Shown: piece by piece, positions 1 through 9,691 of the stretch
How positions within the stretch are numbered: position 1 is the stretch's first letter
Layout of the letters: each line of letters opens with the position of its first letter
DNA from: CBDFKB01 sp965248715
GTDB lineage: Bacteria > Pseudomonadota > Alphaproteobacteria > Rhizobiales > Rhizobiaceae
NCBI GenBank assembly: GCA_965248715.1
Contig: CBDFKB010000004.1
Span: 1 to 64,000 of the forward strand
Direction of reading: 5' to 3'
Length of the DNA stretch: 64,000 nt
Program-made: the position numbers and the translations under genes
Notes under the pieces: model-generated
Databases searched by the model: none
The model's input: only the letters and a program-made list of their open reading frames with translations
Told to the model about the DNA's origin: nothing

Positions 1-874
1 ACTCTGCAACCTGCATCAATGATGGCTTCGTAGGTTTCGAAGACGCTGTTTGAAAGCCAGTTTTCACCCATGTACTGCCAGATGTTCTCAACCGGGTTCA
101 GTTCCAGCGATCGCGATGGCAGCAAAATGATAGTGAGATTATCTGGCACGATGAGCTTGCCTGTCGTGTGCCAGCCAGCCCGGTCCATAAGAACAACGCC
201 GTGAGCGTTTGCGGCGACGGTTTTGCTGATCTCATTGAGGTGCAATTGCATGGCTTCGGTATGGGCCCACGGCAGCATCAGCGCAGCCCCGGTGCCACGC
301 TTTGGGCAGATGGCGCCAAACAGATAGGCGTTTTGATAGCGCTGATCAGCCGGCAAGCGAGGGCGGGTGCCTTTCTTTGCCCAGATACGGCACCGCCCAT
401 TTTTCTGGCCGATCCTTGCTTCATCCTGCTTTGGGTGTTGCGGACGGTCGGAGATGCGCGAAAAACCCAGTTTCCTCAGCAGATAGGCAACCGCCCGTTC
501 CTTGTAAGCAACACCAAAACGTTCCTCGATAAGCTCTTGAAGATCGCGGCAGCGCCAACGAACCAGACCGGTGGTAGCCGTGTCAGGGCCAGCCGCGACG
601 ATGGCCTCAAGCTCATTCATTTGCTCTTCAGTCAATCGCCGCCTGGCACCCGGCGCTTTACGGTCCACAAGACCGTCCGGGCCAGCGGCATTGAAACGGT
701 GAACCCAGTCATACGGGACCTGATGATCCGTGCCGCCTCTGACCGGTTCATACCGTCATAAACGGCTGCAATCGACAATAAGCGACGGCTTTGTTTGGCA
801 TCCCTACACCGCTTGGCAAGCAAGCGAAGATACCGCGCATCAAAATCAACTCGAAGTTCAACAACTGCAGGCAT
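1..874 (-). pseudogene. IS630-type transposase, frameshifted, cut by window edge
   Basis: The reading starts at ATG 874 behind a good AAGGAGA ribosome site and gives an N-terminal helix-turn-helix region ending in RSEAARI. Near 722-735 the frame is lost. From there the next frame is open to base 1 and reads as the rest of an IS630/Tc1-type transposase: WVHRFNAAGPDGLVDR, RRRLTEEQMNEL, then the DDE core with VVLMDRAGWH (first D pair) and LNPVENIWQ (catalytic E). The two halves together have the usual order of this family, so the protein is real but broken. A net loss of 1 mod 3 bases is needed; collapse of a 13-bp tandem repeat would explain it (see findings). The inverted ends were not identified. 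Confidence 0.85.
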
Positions 875-1194
875 GGCAAATCTCCTTTGCCATCTCGAAT
901 CAGAAAGAAACTGATTTGCATACCCATACTGAGCCAAACTCAAATGCGATTGGTATGACAGCACGATCCAACACAAATCAGGCGACAGTTATGATAAATT
1001 TATCGAACACTCCCTGCAATTTCTCGCAAACCCCTGGAATCTATGGGCTTGCGGCCACTATCACATGAAAAGACTGGTGCTCAGACTGGCCTTTTCCGAA
1101 CCCATAGCCTACTGCCGAAATGAGGGTTATCGAACACCAAAAACCTCCTTACCTTTCAAGGTGTTAGAGAGTGTTCGTGCCGGAAAGTCCGATT
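875..1194. other. Non-coding stretch between transposase and tRNA
   Basis: About 320 bases without a convincing gene. The part next to the transposase start should contain the right end of the insertion sequence, but no inverted repeat can be matched because the left end lies outside the window. The 112-residue plus-strand reading frame here is antisense to the transposase start and has no recognisable family. The segment near 1100-1190 lies downstream of tRNA-Thr and shows no clear terminator. Confidence 0.5.
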
Positions 1195-1270
1195 TGGTGC
1201 CGCTTGCGTGACTCGAACACGCGACCTCCGCATTACGAATGCGATGCTCTACCAACTGAGCTAAAGCGGC
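1195..1270 (-). tRNA. tRNA-Thr (anticodon CGT)
   Basis: The minus strand folds into a complete cloverleaf of 76 bases including an encoded CCA. The acceptor stem is GCCGCTT with AAGCGGC, the D-arm begins GCTCAGTTGGTAGAGC, the anticodon stem is TCGCA with TGCGG around loop TTCGTAA, and the T-arm carries TTCGAGT. Positions 34-36 read CGT, which decodes ACG threonine codons. No intron is present. A broken transposase lies on its 3' side, but there is no integrase or repeated tRNA end to suggest an island. Confidence 0.96.
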
Positions 1271-1429
1271 ACGGCCACGCCGGCGCGGCAAGTTAGGTTC
1301 TATGCGCTTGCCGGCTGGTTTGTCCAGAGTGCTTTTCGACCCGAAATGTCTCTCTGCTCGCCGGTTACAGTGTCGATCCACGGGCAAACAACATAATTCC
1401 CACCGCCCCAACCATCTTGGTAGCTCGGC

Positions 1430-2218
1430 TCAATCCTCATCCGGCAAAGCGCTGTAGCTATAGTGATAGACATCGCCAAAACCGAGCCGGTGATAAAGCG
1501 ACACGGCGGGCCGGTTTTCGGTTTCCACTTGTAGCCAGGCATGGGTGGCACCGTGGTGGCGGGCCCATTTGAGCGCATTGAGTACGATCGCGCGGCCATG
1601 CCCCCTGCCGCGCTCGGCCGCTGCGGTCACCACATCAAAAATTCCGGCCAGATCACGGTCGACCACACAGCGCGCCGCCGCCTTTGGCGTGCCATCGCCG
1701 TCGCTGTGCAAAAACAGTCCGGTCAGTGGATCGGTGTTGGCGATGGTTTCACAATAGCCGGGCTTTGCATCGGCCGGCTTTTGCGTCAGCGCCAGCATGG
1801 CGTCAACCCACAGGCCGGTGTCGCGCAACGGCACCTGATCCAGCACATTATCGAAATCCAGCTGCTCAAGCGCCAGCAACATGACTACGCTGCGATCCTC
1901 ACTGCGCCACCCTGTGCGGGCAAGCAAACCGACCAGTTCCACCGGCGCCAGCGGTGACAGGCGAAACACCGCCCGGCGCCCGAAGCCGCTGAAATGATGG
2001 TGGGCGCGCTCCACCCGGGTTTCCAACTCATAATGGTCCGACGGGTCGAGGGGGTTGACCGAGTTCAGTCGCCGCGCCGGTAACGCAGCCGTCAGCCGCA
2101 CCGCCCAGGTGCCGTCATACCAGGTCGAGCCACACGGGAAGGCGCGAAAACTGACCGCTTCCAGCCGTCGCACCTGAGACAGCCTCGGCAAATCGGCGAT
2201 CATGCCCGGTTCAGTCAT
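1430..2218 (-). CDS. GNAT-family N-acetyltransferase
   Basis: 262 residues. The C-terminal part (about residues 150-255) has the GNAT acetyl-CoA site signature RGRGHGRAIV, followed by a WLQVETENRPAVSLY-type stretch and a YHRLGF ending, both typical of the fold. The N-terminal half has no clear domain and may be a second, degenerate GNAT repeat. The gene starts 36 bases after argJ on the same strand, so the two are probably co-transcribed. The substrate cannot be told from sequence. Start ATG 2218 has only a weak ribosome site. Confidence 0.85.
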   Translation of the reverse strand: MTEPGMIADLPRLSQVRRLEAVSFRAFPCGSTWYDGTWAVRLTAALPARRLNSVNPLDPSDHYELETRVERAHHHFSGFGRRAVFRLSPLAPVELVGLLARTGWRSEDRSVVMLLALEQLDFDNVLDQVPLRDTGLWVDAMLALTQKPADAKPGYCETIANTDPLTGLFLHSDGDGTPKAAARCVVDRDLAGIFDVVTAAAERGRGHGRAIVLNALKWARHHGATHAWLQVETENRPAVSLYHRLGFGDVYHYSYSALPDED

Positions 2219-2254
2219 GGCTCAGCCACCGCGAGACCGCCACAGCGAATGCTA

Positions 2255-3478
2255 TTAGCTGCGGTAGTCGCCATTGATCGAGATATAGTCATGGGTAAGA
2301 TCACAAGTCCAAACCGTCGCCCGTCCGCTACCAACCCCAAGGGCGATGCGGATCGCGATTTCTGGTTTTTTCATGACCGCCGAAGCGGCCTCCTCGCTAT
2401 AATTAGGGTCGCGCTCGCCGTTTGCCGCCACCTGGACATCACCAAAATGGATCGCCAATTGGTCGCGGTCGGCCGCCTCGCCTGCCTTGCCCACCGCCAT
2501 GACAATGCGGCCCCAATTGGCATCCTCGCCGGCGATCGCGGTCTTTACCAAAGGCGAATTGGCCACTGCAAACGCCACCCGGCGCGCCGATGGGTCGCTT
2601 TCAGCCTGTTCAACGGTGATCTCCACATGCTTACTCGCACCTTCGCCGTCGCGCACCACAAGCATGGCCAAATCATGCATGACGGCGCCAATCGCTTCGC
2701 TTAGCGCTTGGTAGCCGACACTGGCCTTGTTATTGATCAGCGGCGTAGCGGCCGCGCCGGTGGCGAACGCCAGCACCGTATCGGAAGTCGAGGTATCGCT
2801 GTCGACGGTAATCGCATTAAATGTGGTTGCTGTGTGTCGATCAACTATCTTCTGCAGGCACTTGGGAGATACCGCCGCATCGGTTGCGACAAACGAAAGC
2901 ATGGTCGCCATATCGGGTGCGATCATGCCTGACCCTTTGGCGATGCCGTTGACGGTTACCTCAGTATTGGCAATGTGGAAACTGCGCGCGGCCAGCTTGG
3001 GATAAGTGTCGGTGGTCATGATCGCGCGCGCGGCATCAAGCCAATTGCCGGGGGTCGCGACTTGCAGCGCCTTTTTGACTGCATCGTCGAACCCGCTGAC
3101 ATCAAGTGGCTCACCGATCACCCCGGTGGAGGCGAGAAAAACCTCCGAGGGGGAACACCCAAGCGCGCCGGCAGCTATCTGTGCGGTTGCCGTTGCCGCA
3201 TCAATACCGCGCACGCCGGTAAAAGCATTGGCATTGCCAGAATTAACCACCAGGCATCTGGCGGTGCCGCTGGCCAGATGGGCGCGACACCAATCGACCG
3301 GTGCAGACGGGCATTTCGAGCGGGTAAACACCCCCGCGACGCTGGCTGGCCGCGCAAAAGCGGCAACCAACAAATCAGCGCGTCCGCGAAATTTGATCCC
3401 GGCTTCGACCGTACCAAGCCTGACGCCGGCAAGCGGCGTAAGCTCAGCAATGGTTTCTGGTGCTAGCGGTGAGATCAT
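2255..3478 (-). CDS. argJ: Bifunctional ornithine acetyltransferase / N-acetylglutamate synthase
   Basis: 407 residues, the normal length for ArgJ. The enzyme moves the acetyl group from N-acetylornithine to glutamate in arginine synthesis; some members also use acetyl-CoA. The precursor cleaves itself between Ala and Thr in a conserved motif, seen here as GSGMIAPDMATML, with Thr192 expected to become the N-terminal nucleophile of the beta chain. GVFTRSKCPSAPV near residue 50 and the STGVIGEPL stretch near 117 are also typical. It lies 27 bases after the parvulin gene and just before a GNAT gene on the same strand. Start ATG 3478 fits the family N-terminus, although no strong ribosome site is visible. 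Confidence 0.96.
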   Translation of the reverse strand: MISPLAPETIAELTPLAGVRLGTVEAGIKFRGRADLLVAAFARPASVAGVFTRSKCPSAPVDWCRAHLASGTARCLVVNSGNANAFTGVRGIDAATATAQIAAGALGCSPSEVFLASTGVIGEPLDVSGFDDAVKKALQVATPGNWLDAARAIMTTDTYPKLAARSFHIANTEVTVNGIAKGSGMIAPDMATMLSFVATDAAVSPKCLQKIVDRHTATTFNAITVDSDTSTSDTVLAFATGAAATPLINNKASVGYQALSEAIGAVMHDLAMLVVRDGEGASKHVEITVEQAESDPSARRVAFAVANSPLVKTAIAGEDANWGRIVMAVGKAGEAADRDQLAIHFGDVQVAANGERDPNYSEEAASAVMKKPEIAIRIALGVGSGRATVWTCDLTHDYISINGDYRS

Positions 3479-3505
3479 CGGATTTGTTTTTCGACCACAG
3501 ACCGC

Positions 3506-4459
3506 TCAGCGTGCGACCAGCGGGTCTGCCTTCAATGTTTCATCGAGTATTTCAAGCTCTGCCGCGGCTCGCTTTTCAGAAAGAAGCACCACATAGCGCT
3601 CCTGTAGTAATAAATTCAATATACCGCCGCGCGCGCGCTCAAACTCCGGCGGATCGATTTGACGTTCACCGGTTTTCAAGATGACATGCCAACCGAAATC
3701 GGTCTTAACCGGCACCTTGGTATATGCACCGGTTTCGAGCGCAAACGCAGCCGCTTCAAACGTCGGCAACATCTGTCCGGCACCAAAATAGCCAAGCGAC
3801 CCGCCGCTCGCACCGCTTGGTCCGGTTGACTTTTGCTTTGCCAATTCGGCGAAATCAGCCCCGGCGTCCAACTCCTCGATCACTAATCTGGCTTTTTCCT
3901 CGGTTGCTAGCAAAATGTGGCTTGCCTCTACCTCGCCGATCATCGCGGCAATTTCTTGGTCATAACGGGCCTTGACTTGATCGTCGGTGATCTTTTCCAC
4001 GATTGTTGAGCGGAAGAATGAATTGTGCAGCGCGCGCGAGCGTAGGAACTGCATGCGTGCGGCGAATTCCTCGCCCTCGGCCAGGCCGGCCTGCTCACCA
4101 AGCGCTCCCAGTACCTTGATATCGACCAGGGCATTGAAGATTGCAGCCTCACGTTTTTCCGGCTCAATTTGACTGAACTGCGGCTCCAGGTCGCGGCGGG
4201 CAAAATCCAGTTCATCGCGAGTGATTTCGACACCGCCTAATATGGCGATCACTTCTGCGGCGGCGATATTCGGCGGGCCGATGGCACCAAGTGCTAAAAA
4301 AGCTCCCAGAGCGGCTTTCGGCCACACCGGATCAATTTTGCTTGGGTTTGGCGTGCGCAGTGCGGCCGCAAATCGGCTTAGAGGCTGTATCAGGACTGAC
4401 GCAAATGCCCAACCCGGGCATGAAGATTGATTGCTTGGAAACTGCTGCACGTGGATCAT
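3506..4459 (-). CDS. Parvulin-type peptidyl-prolyl isomerase, exported
   Basis: 317 residues from ATG 4459. A hydrophobic segment, AALGAFLALGAIG followed by an AAA-type cleavage region, indicates export. The mature part starts with EVIAILGGVEITRDELD, a SurA/PrsA-like N-terminal helix region. The rotamase domain contains EASHILLATEE, SGASGGSLGYF and FGWHVILKTGER, the core blocks of PpiC proteins. The likely role is folding of exported proteins, which suits its divergent position beside secA. The open frame runs about 200 codons further upstream into antisense secA; that part has no family likeness. The exact start is uncertain because residues before the signal segment are unusually long. Confidence 0.85.
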   Translation of the reverse strand: MIHVQQFPSNQSSCPGWAFASVLIQPLSRFAAALRTPNPSKIDPVWPKAALGAFLALGAIGPPNIAAAEVIAILGGVEITRDELDFARRDLEPQFSQIEPEKREAAIFNALVDIKVLGALGEQAGLAEGEEFAARMQFLRSRALHNSFFRSTIVEKITDDQVKARYDQEIAAMIGEVEASHILLATEEKARLVIEELDAGADFAELAKQKSTGPSGASGGSLGYFGAGQMLPTFEAAAFALETGAYTKVPVKTDFGWHVILKTGERQIDPPEFERARGGILNLLLQERYVVLLSEKRAAAELEILDETLKADPLVAR

Positions 4460-4730
4460 CCTAGTGAACGGTTGAATTTTCCGGCGTACACCATGGCAAC
4501 CATGTTGCTGCGCCACGTTGACATCGCTCAAACCCCCTCTTATCTGTCCATCGACCGATCGTCCACAATTGCCGGGAAACTTTGCCGTAATCTTGGATCG
4601 GACATGCTGTAATTTGGAAGTTTGATTCAGGCAGCGCTTTGCCGAACACGCACCGTATTCGCTCAGGATCGGTCTTGCGGCGCGGCGGATCGTTTGGACC
4701 GACCTTGCAACCGCGATGAAGAGGCCGTTG

Positions 4731-7448
4731 ATGGTCGCATTTGCCAACGTATTCCGAAGTATGTTCGGCTCCTCCAATGACCGGCGCATCAAGGCGCTGG
4801 CACCGCGGGTCGATGCAATCAACGTGCTGGAAAGCGAGCTGGAAGGCTTGAGCGACGGCGCGTTGCGCGAACGCACTGGCGCGTTGCGCGCTGAGGTCGC
4901 TGCCGGCAAACCCCTAGATGAACTACTGGTACCCGCGTTCGCCACGGTTCGTGAAGCGGCCAAGCGGACCCTTGGCCAGCGGCATTTCGACGTACAACTG
5001 GTTGGCGGCATGGTGCTGCATGAGGGCTCGATCTCCGAGATGCGAACCGGGGAAGGCAAAACCTTGGTCTCGACCTTGCCAGCCTACCTCAACGCTCTTA
5101 ACGGGCGCGGTGTTCACATTGTGACGGTCAACGATTATCTGGCCGAACGCGATGCCGAATGGATGGGCGCGATATACAATTTTCTCGGCATGGATGTGGG
5201 CGTGATTGTCCATGGCAAGGGCGACCAGGAACGACGCGACGCCTATAGAGCCGACATCACTTACGGCACCAATAATGAGTTCGGCTTCGACTATTTGCGC
5301 GACAATATGAAGTATGAGCTCGAGGCGATGGTGCAGCGCAAGCACCATTATGCCATCGTAGATGAAGTAGACTCGATCCTGGTTGACGAGGCACGCACGC
5401 CTTTGATCATTTCCGGGCCCCTCGACGACCGGTCAGATCTTTACACCACCATCGACAAATTCATCCCCTTAATCGACGAGAGCGATTATGAACTGGACGA
5501 GAAACAGCGTTCGGTGACCTTTACCGAGGATGGCAACGAGAAGCTTGAGGAAAAACTGAGTGAAGCCGGCCTGTTGAAGGGTGAATCGCTTTACGATGTG
5601 GAAAATGTCGCCATCGTCCACCACATCAACAACGCGCTCAAAGCGCACAAAATGTTTAAGCGCGACAAGGACTATATTGTCCGCAATGATGAAGTGGTAA
5701 TCATCGACGAATTTACCGGTCGTATGATGCCAGGCCGCCGGTTTTCCGAGGGCATGCATCAGGCGCTTGAAGCCAAAGAAGGCGCCGCCATACAGCCGGA
5801 AAACCAAACCCTGGCGTCGATCACCTTCCAAAATTACTTCCGTATGTATGAAAAGCTCGCCGGCATGACAGGCACGGCCGCAACCGAGGCCGAGGAGTTC
5901 ATGGACATTTACGGCCTCGACGTGGTCGAAGTGCCAACCAATATGCCGGTTACACGGATCGATGATGATGATGAAGTTTACCGCACCGCGCAGGAAAAAT
6001 ACCGGGCGATCATTTCTTTGATCACCGAATGCCGCGATCGCAAACAACCGGTGCTGGTCGGCACCACTTCAATCGAAAAATCGGAACATTTGGCAGACCT
6101 GTTAAAAAAGGCCGGGATCAAGGAGTTTCAAGTACTCAACGCCCGCTATCACGAGCAGGAAGCGGCAATCATCACCCAGGCTGGGGTGCCAGGTGCTATC
6201 ACCATTGCCACCAACATGGCCGGGCGCGGCACTGACATTCAGTTGGGCGGCAATGCCGACATGCGGGTGCAAGGCGAACTCAGCGATAGCGAAGGCGATG
6301 AAATGGCTGCCAAGGAAGCAGCCATTCGCGTCGAGGTGGAAACTCTGAAGGCTAATGCGATTGCCGCCGGTGGCCTGTATGTCATCGGCACCGAGCGCCA
6401 CGAAAGCCGGCGCATCGACAACCAGTTGCGTGGTCGTTCCGGGCGTCAGGGCGATCCCGGGCACTCTAAATTCTTCTTGTCGCTGGACGACGATCTGATG
6501 CGGATTTTCGGCTCCGAACGCATGGACGGCATGCTGCAAAAGCTCGGTCTGAAAGAAGACGAGGCGATTGTTCACCCGTGGATCAACAAGGCACTGGAAC
6601 GGGCACAAAAAAAGGTCGAAGCACGCAATTTTGACATCCGCAAAAATGTGCTGAAATTCGACGATGTGATGAACGATCAGCGCAAGGTTATCTTCGAGCA
6701 ACGCATTGAATTGATGGAGGGTTCATCGCTTTCCGAAACCATCGCCGACATGCGCCATGAGGTGATCGAGGATCTGATTGCCAGCCACATCCCGAAAAAG
6801 GTTTATGCCGAACAATGGGATATGGCCGGTCTGAAAACAAGCATTCAACAATATTTCGATCTTGATGTGCCGGTTGAGGACTGGGCGAAAGAAGAAGGCA
6901 TCGACGAAGAAGCGATTGCCGAGCGTTTGCTGGAACTGACCGATGCGAAGTCTAACGATCGCGAACAACACTTTGGACCCGAAGTGCTGCCTCAGATCCA
7001 AAAACTGGTGATGCTGCAAACACTGGACGAATTGTGGCGCGAGCATCTGGTCAACCTCGATCATCTGCGTTCTGTGGTCGGCTTTCGCGGTTACGCCCAG
7101 CGCGACCCGCTAAACGAATATAAATCGGAGAGTTTTGAACTGTTCCAGACCATGCTGACAAATTTGCGTCAGGCCGTGACCGGACAGATGATGCGGGTCG
7201 AACTGGTCGAGCGTACCGAGCCCGACGAGCCGTTACCTGATATGGTCGAAGAACATGCCATGCTCGATGGGTTTGGTAATGCAATGGACGGCGATATTGG
7301 CGTGTTGCAGGCGCCAAGCACGGCCAGGATCGCGGCCACCAAACGCGATCCAAATAACCCATCAAGTTGGGGTAAGGTGGGCCGTAACGAACAATGCCCG
7401 TGCGGCTCGGGCAAAAAATTCAAACATTGTCACGGGCGTTTGGGGTAA
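4731..7448 (+). CDS. secA: Preprotein translocase ATPase SecA
   Basis: 905 residues, the usual length. SecA drives unfolded proteins through the SecYEG channel using ATP. Walker A is MRTGEGKT (about residues 104-111) and the DEAD-like box region reads VDEVDSILVDEARTP. The second motor domain contains TNMAGRGTDIQLGG. The C-terminus carries the zinc-binding SecB-contact motif with CPCGSGKKFKHCHG. ATG 4731 is preferred over ATG 4716 because GAAGAGG sits seven bases before it. It is divergent from the parvulin gene, with about 270 bases between them. Confidence 0.98.
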   Translation: MVAFANVFRSMFGSSNDRRIKALAPRVDAINVLESELEGLSDGALRERTGALRAEVAAGKPLDELLVPAFATVREAAKRTLGQRHFDVQLVGGMVLHEGSISEMRTGEGKTLVSTLPAYLNALNGRGVHIVTVNDYLAERDAEWMGAIYNFLGMDVGVIVHGKGDQERRDAYRADITYGTNNEFGFDYLRDNMKYELEAMVQRKHHYAIVDEVDSILVDEARTPLIISGPLDDRSDLYTTIDKFIPLIDESDYELDEKQRSVTFTEDGNEKLEEKLSEAGLLKGESLYDVENVAIVHHINNALKAHKMFKRDKDYIVRNDEVVIIDEFTGRMMPGRRFSEGMHQALEAKEGAAIQPENQTLASITFQNYFRMYEKLAGMTGTAATEAEEFMDIYGLDVVEVPTNMPVTRIDDDDEVYRTAQEKYRAIISLITECRDRKQPVLVGTTSIEKSEHLADLLKKAGIKEFQVLNARYHEQEAAIITQAGVPGAITIATNMAGRGTDIQLGGNADMRVQGELSDSEGDEMAAKEAAIRVEVETLKANAIAAGGLYVIGTERHESRRIDNQLRGRSGRQGDPGHSKFFLSLDDDLMRIFGSERMDGMLQKLGLKEDEAIVHPWINKALERAQKKVEARNFDIRKNVLKFDDVMNDQRKVIFEQRIELMEGSSLSETIADMRHEVIEDLIASHIPKKVYAEQWDMAGLKTSIQQYFDLDVPVEDWAKEEGIDEEAIAERLLELTDAKSNDREQHFGPEVLPQIQKLVMLQTLDELWREHLVNLDHLRSVVGFRGYAQRDPLNEYKSESFELFQTMLTNLRQAVTGQMMRVELVERTEPDEPLPDMVEEHAMLDGFGNAMDGDIGVLQAPSTARIAATKRDPNNPSSWGKVGRNEQCPCGSGKKFKHCHGRLG

Positions 7449-7465
7449 CCGGCAAGCCCGCCGGT
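7448..7465. terminator. Short GC hairpin between convergent secA and L,D-transpeptidase genes
   Basis: ACCGGC and GCCGGT pair over a six-base loop right after the secA stop codon, in the 31-base gap between convergent genes. There is no T-run on either side, so it could at best act as a weak bidirectional end signal. Confidence 0.3.
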
Positions 7466-7479
7466 GGAGTTGGCACCAC

Positions 7480-8286
7480 CTACCAAGCCCGCACCATCCG
7501 GCAGTCGGAAGCGCGGTTTTCGTTGAACACATATGCGCCATCGCACACCGAAACAGCGGGCGGACGGCCGGTTTCGGCGAAAAGATCATGGCCTATTTTA
7601 AGGTTACGCCAAAACGCTTCCCACTTTGATCCGGCAAGGGCATCCAATTTAGCATCGCTCATCTCAAATGGAAAAATATGCACTGGCACAGAAGTCTGTC
7701 CACCGCCAAGCGCTGCTTCGACAATCGAATAAACTTTGTCGACTGCCAGATCGGAAATCGCGTAGCAACCGATCGACGAGCAACCACCATGCACCATCAA
7801 AAAGGTGCCAGTGCGATTGTGATGGCGGTCATAGGCGTTGGGAAAGCCGATATTAAACGCCCGGTGGTGGCGCGAATTCGGGTTCAGTTGCCGTGCCGAG
7901 ACCTCATAAAAACCCTCTGGGCTTTGCCGGTCGCCTTCCTTGAGCTTGGGACCAAGATCGCCCGACCAGCGGCAGATCGGATAGTCGGCGACTTGGACGT
8001 AGCCACCGTCACCATCCATCCAAACCTCAAGCCGCGCTTGCTTTTTGTAGATACGAATAAACACCGGATCGCCGAGCTTGCGGCCATGATTGGCAAGAAC
8101 CGCCGGCAATCGCGCGCGGCCGATTTCCAACAGCGTACGGCCGCCCGGCAGGTTCCATTGCGCCAATTTGCGCAACACCCGATCTTCGATTTCCATGACC
8201 AATGGCGCGCGGGTAAAATGCCCGGCCAGCACTAGCCCAGCGCCGGTGGTGATGATCGCCGCGATAAACAAAACTATGTGCTTCAT
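7480..8286 (-). CDS. L,D-transpeptidase of the YafK type, membrane-anchored
   Basis: 268 residues from ATG 8286, which places the hydrophobic segment HIVLFIAAIITTGAGLVLAG at the very N-terminus. The catalytic region reads LMVHGGCSSIGCYAISD, a YkuD-like Cys site of the YafK subfamily; preceding blocks KLKEGDRQSPEGFY and FNIGFPNAYD are also typical. Members of this fold form or trim bonds to meso-diaminopimelate in peptidoglycan or to wall-linked lipoproteins. It lies 168 bases after a longer paralogue on the same strand. The C-terminus SVCDGAYVFN matches the end of the paralogue's core, so the pair arose by duplication. Confidence 0.85.
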   Translation of the reverse strand: MKHIVLFIAAIITTGAGLVLAGHFTRAPLVMEIEDRVLRKLAQWNLPGGRTLLEIGRARLPAVLANHGRKLGDPVFIRIYKKQARLEVWMDGDGGYVQVADYPICRWSGDLGPKLKEGDRQSPEGFYEVSARQLNPNSRHHRAFNIGFPNAYDRHHNRTGTFLMVHGGCSSIGCYAISDLAVDKVYSIVEAALGGGQTSVPVHIFPFEMSDAKLDALAGSKWEAFWRNLKIGHDLFAETGRPPAVSVCDGAYVFNENRASDCRMVRAW

Positions 8287-8454
8287 CGTCTGCTGCCATC
8301 CAGGTGCATCAGGTTTCTGGTGCGCAATTAGCGCTTGACCCCTGGACTTGGTTGCGAAAGGCATGAAGTAGGCAACTCTACCGCGCTTTTTGCGCCTTGC
8401 CAGTGGTCAATTGGGCCACGCCGGCGCCACAACCATAAGTGTCCACCATTGGTA

Positions 8455-9570
8455 TTAGTTGGTCAACCAGTCCAGCCAACCGGCTTTTTTGGTCTCGGCG
8501 GTGCTGGTTGCCACCAGTTCCGAATCTGAACCCGGACGCGGCTCGGGCGCAGGAACCGTTTCGGCTGCAGCACCGACGCTAGCCGGCGACGGCACGGTTG
8601 CGGTTTGCGTCACCTCAGCCTGGGTGGCCGGGCTAGCCGGCTGATCGGCCGCACTGTCATTGGCGCCAAACGCCAGTAGTTTTTCCATCTGCTGTTCGCG
8701 TTCGATCTTGGCCAGTTCTTGATTGAACAATTCGGCATCTTTGTTGCGTTTTTGCGCCAGCGCTGCCCCCAGGGTTTCCGACATGGTGGTCGCCGGACAC
8801 TCTTTGCTAGGCCGGAATTTCTCGTTCTCCTCGGCTACCTCGTTGAAGACATAACGTTTTTCGCAAACATTGACTTTCGGCGGGTATTGATTGACTTCAA
8901 AATGATCACTGCCGACTTTGAGCATTTGCCAAAACGAGTAGTGCTCGTTGTCGCGGTGCCTGGCCATGTTTTCCGCTGTCATGCGGAACGGATAAGCTTG
9001 GATCTGGAAATCGCGCTGGCCGCCCTTAAAAGCATCGCGGGCAAGCGAATAAATCTCCTGCACCAGATCATCGGTCATCGAATAACAACCGGCCGACGAA
9101 CAGGCGCCGTGTACCATCAGATGGCGACCGGTGCGGCCATGCGCTTGATCGTATTTGTTCGGATAACCGATATTGAACGACAAATGGTAGTCGGAATTCG
9201 GGTTCATTTGCGCTGGCGCCACAGTATAAAAGCCTTCCGGCGCCTGGCGGTCCCCTTCCTTGAATTTCGGTCCGAGCTTGCCGGACCATTTGCAGATTTC
9301 ATAGATTTCCAGCAACCCATAGCGCCCAGTATCCTTACGCTTCCACACTTCCAGCTGGTTCTCGATCTTATAAATTCTGACCACGATCGGCGAGCGCGTG
9401 GTCATGCCCTGCGCCTTCATCTTCTTGATCAAACGTTCCGGAACTGGCGCCTGTTCCTTGGGATAAATCGAGCCGATATCGGCCTGACAGCCAGCGATCA
9501 CCGCCATGGCGGTGGCCAGGGTTGCCAGCCGCGCTATGCGCAGCCAATCCAAATTTTGTCGAAACGCCAT
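8455..9570 (-). CDS. L,D-transpeptidase of the YafK type, lipoprotein with long tail
   Basis: 371 residues from ATG 9570. The N-terminus has a lipoprotein signal ending MAVIAGC, so Cys is the likely lipidated residue. The core repeats the blocks of its neighbour: KEGDRQAPEGFYTV, FNIGYPNKYDQAHGRTG and the Cys site LMVHGACSSAGCYSM. After the core (about residue 250) comes a Glu/Lys-rich region and a low-complexity Ala/Thr/Pro/Glu tail that the shorter paralogue lacks; this may span the periplasm or bind a partner. Substrate is inferred to be peptidoglycan, from the family only. Confidence 0.85.
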   Translation of the reverse strand: MAFRQNLDWLRIARLATLATAMAVIAGCQADIGSIYPKEQAPVPERLIKKMKAQGMTTRSPIVVRIYKIENQLEVWKRKDTGRYGLLEIYEICKWSGKLGPKFKEGDRQAPEGFYTVAPAQMNPNSDYHLSFNIGYPNKYDQAHGRTGRHLMVHGACSSAGCYSMTDDLVQEIYSLARDAFKGGQRDFQIQAYPFRMTAENMARHRDNEHYSFWQMLKVGSDHFEVNQYPPKVNVCEKRYVFNEVAEENEKFRPSKECPATTMSETLGAALAQKRNKDAELFNQELAKIEREQQMEKLLAFGANDSAADQPASPATQAEVTQTATVPSPASVGAAAETVPAPEPRPGSDSELVATSTAETKKAGWLDWLTN

Positions 9571-9604
9571 CAGACCCGTTCCGTCCATCCTGTTGCCGCT
9601 TGTC

Positions 9605-9691
9605 TAACGCTTGTCACGAAGCGTTGGAATAGTTTCGTCGCGCTATCTCTTTGTTTATGCGTGTCATTTTCCCAAAACCGGTACCCACTAG
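9605..9691 (+). repeat. H1-H2 palindromic repeat, H2 truncated
   Basis: This is one copy of the dispersed two-hairpin repeat of this window. H1 reads from AACGCTTGTCACGAAGCG to GCGCTATCT, then the linker CTTTGTTTATGC, then the left arm and loop of H2 (CCCAAAACCGGTACCCA). It stops at CTAG where the right arm of H2 should begin. It lies upstream of the lipoprotein L,D-transpeptidase gene. Confidence 0.85.

Noticed and set aside
1..1270. Genomic island at tRNA-Thr
   Set aside because: Only a broken insertion sequence is present; no integrase and no repeated tRNA end is seen.
4460..5059. N-terminal extension of the parvulin frame
   Set aside because: It is antisense to secA, low in family likeness, and lies before the signal peptide.
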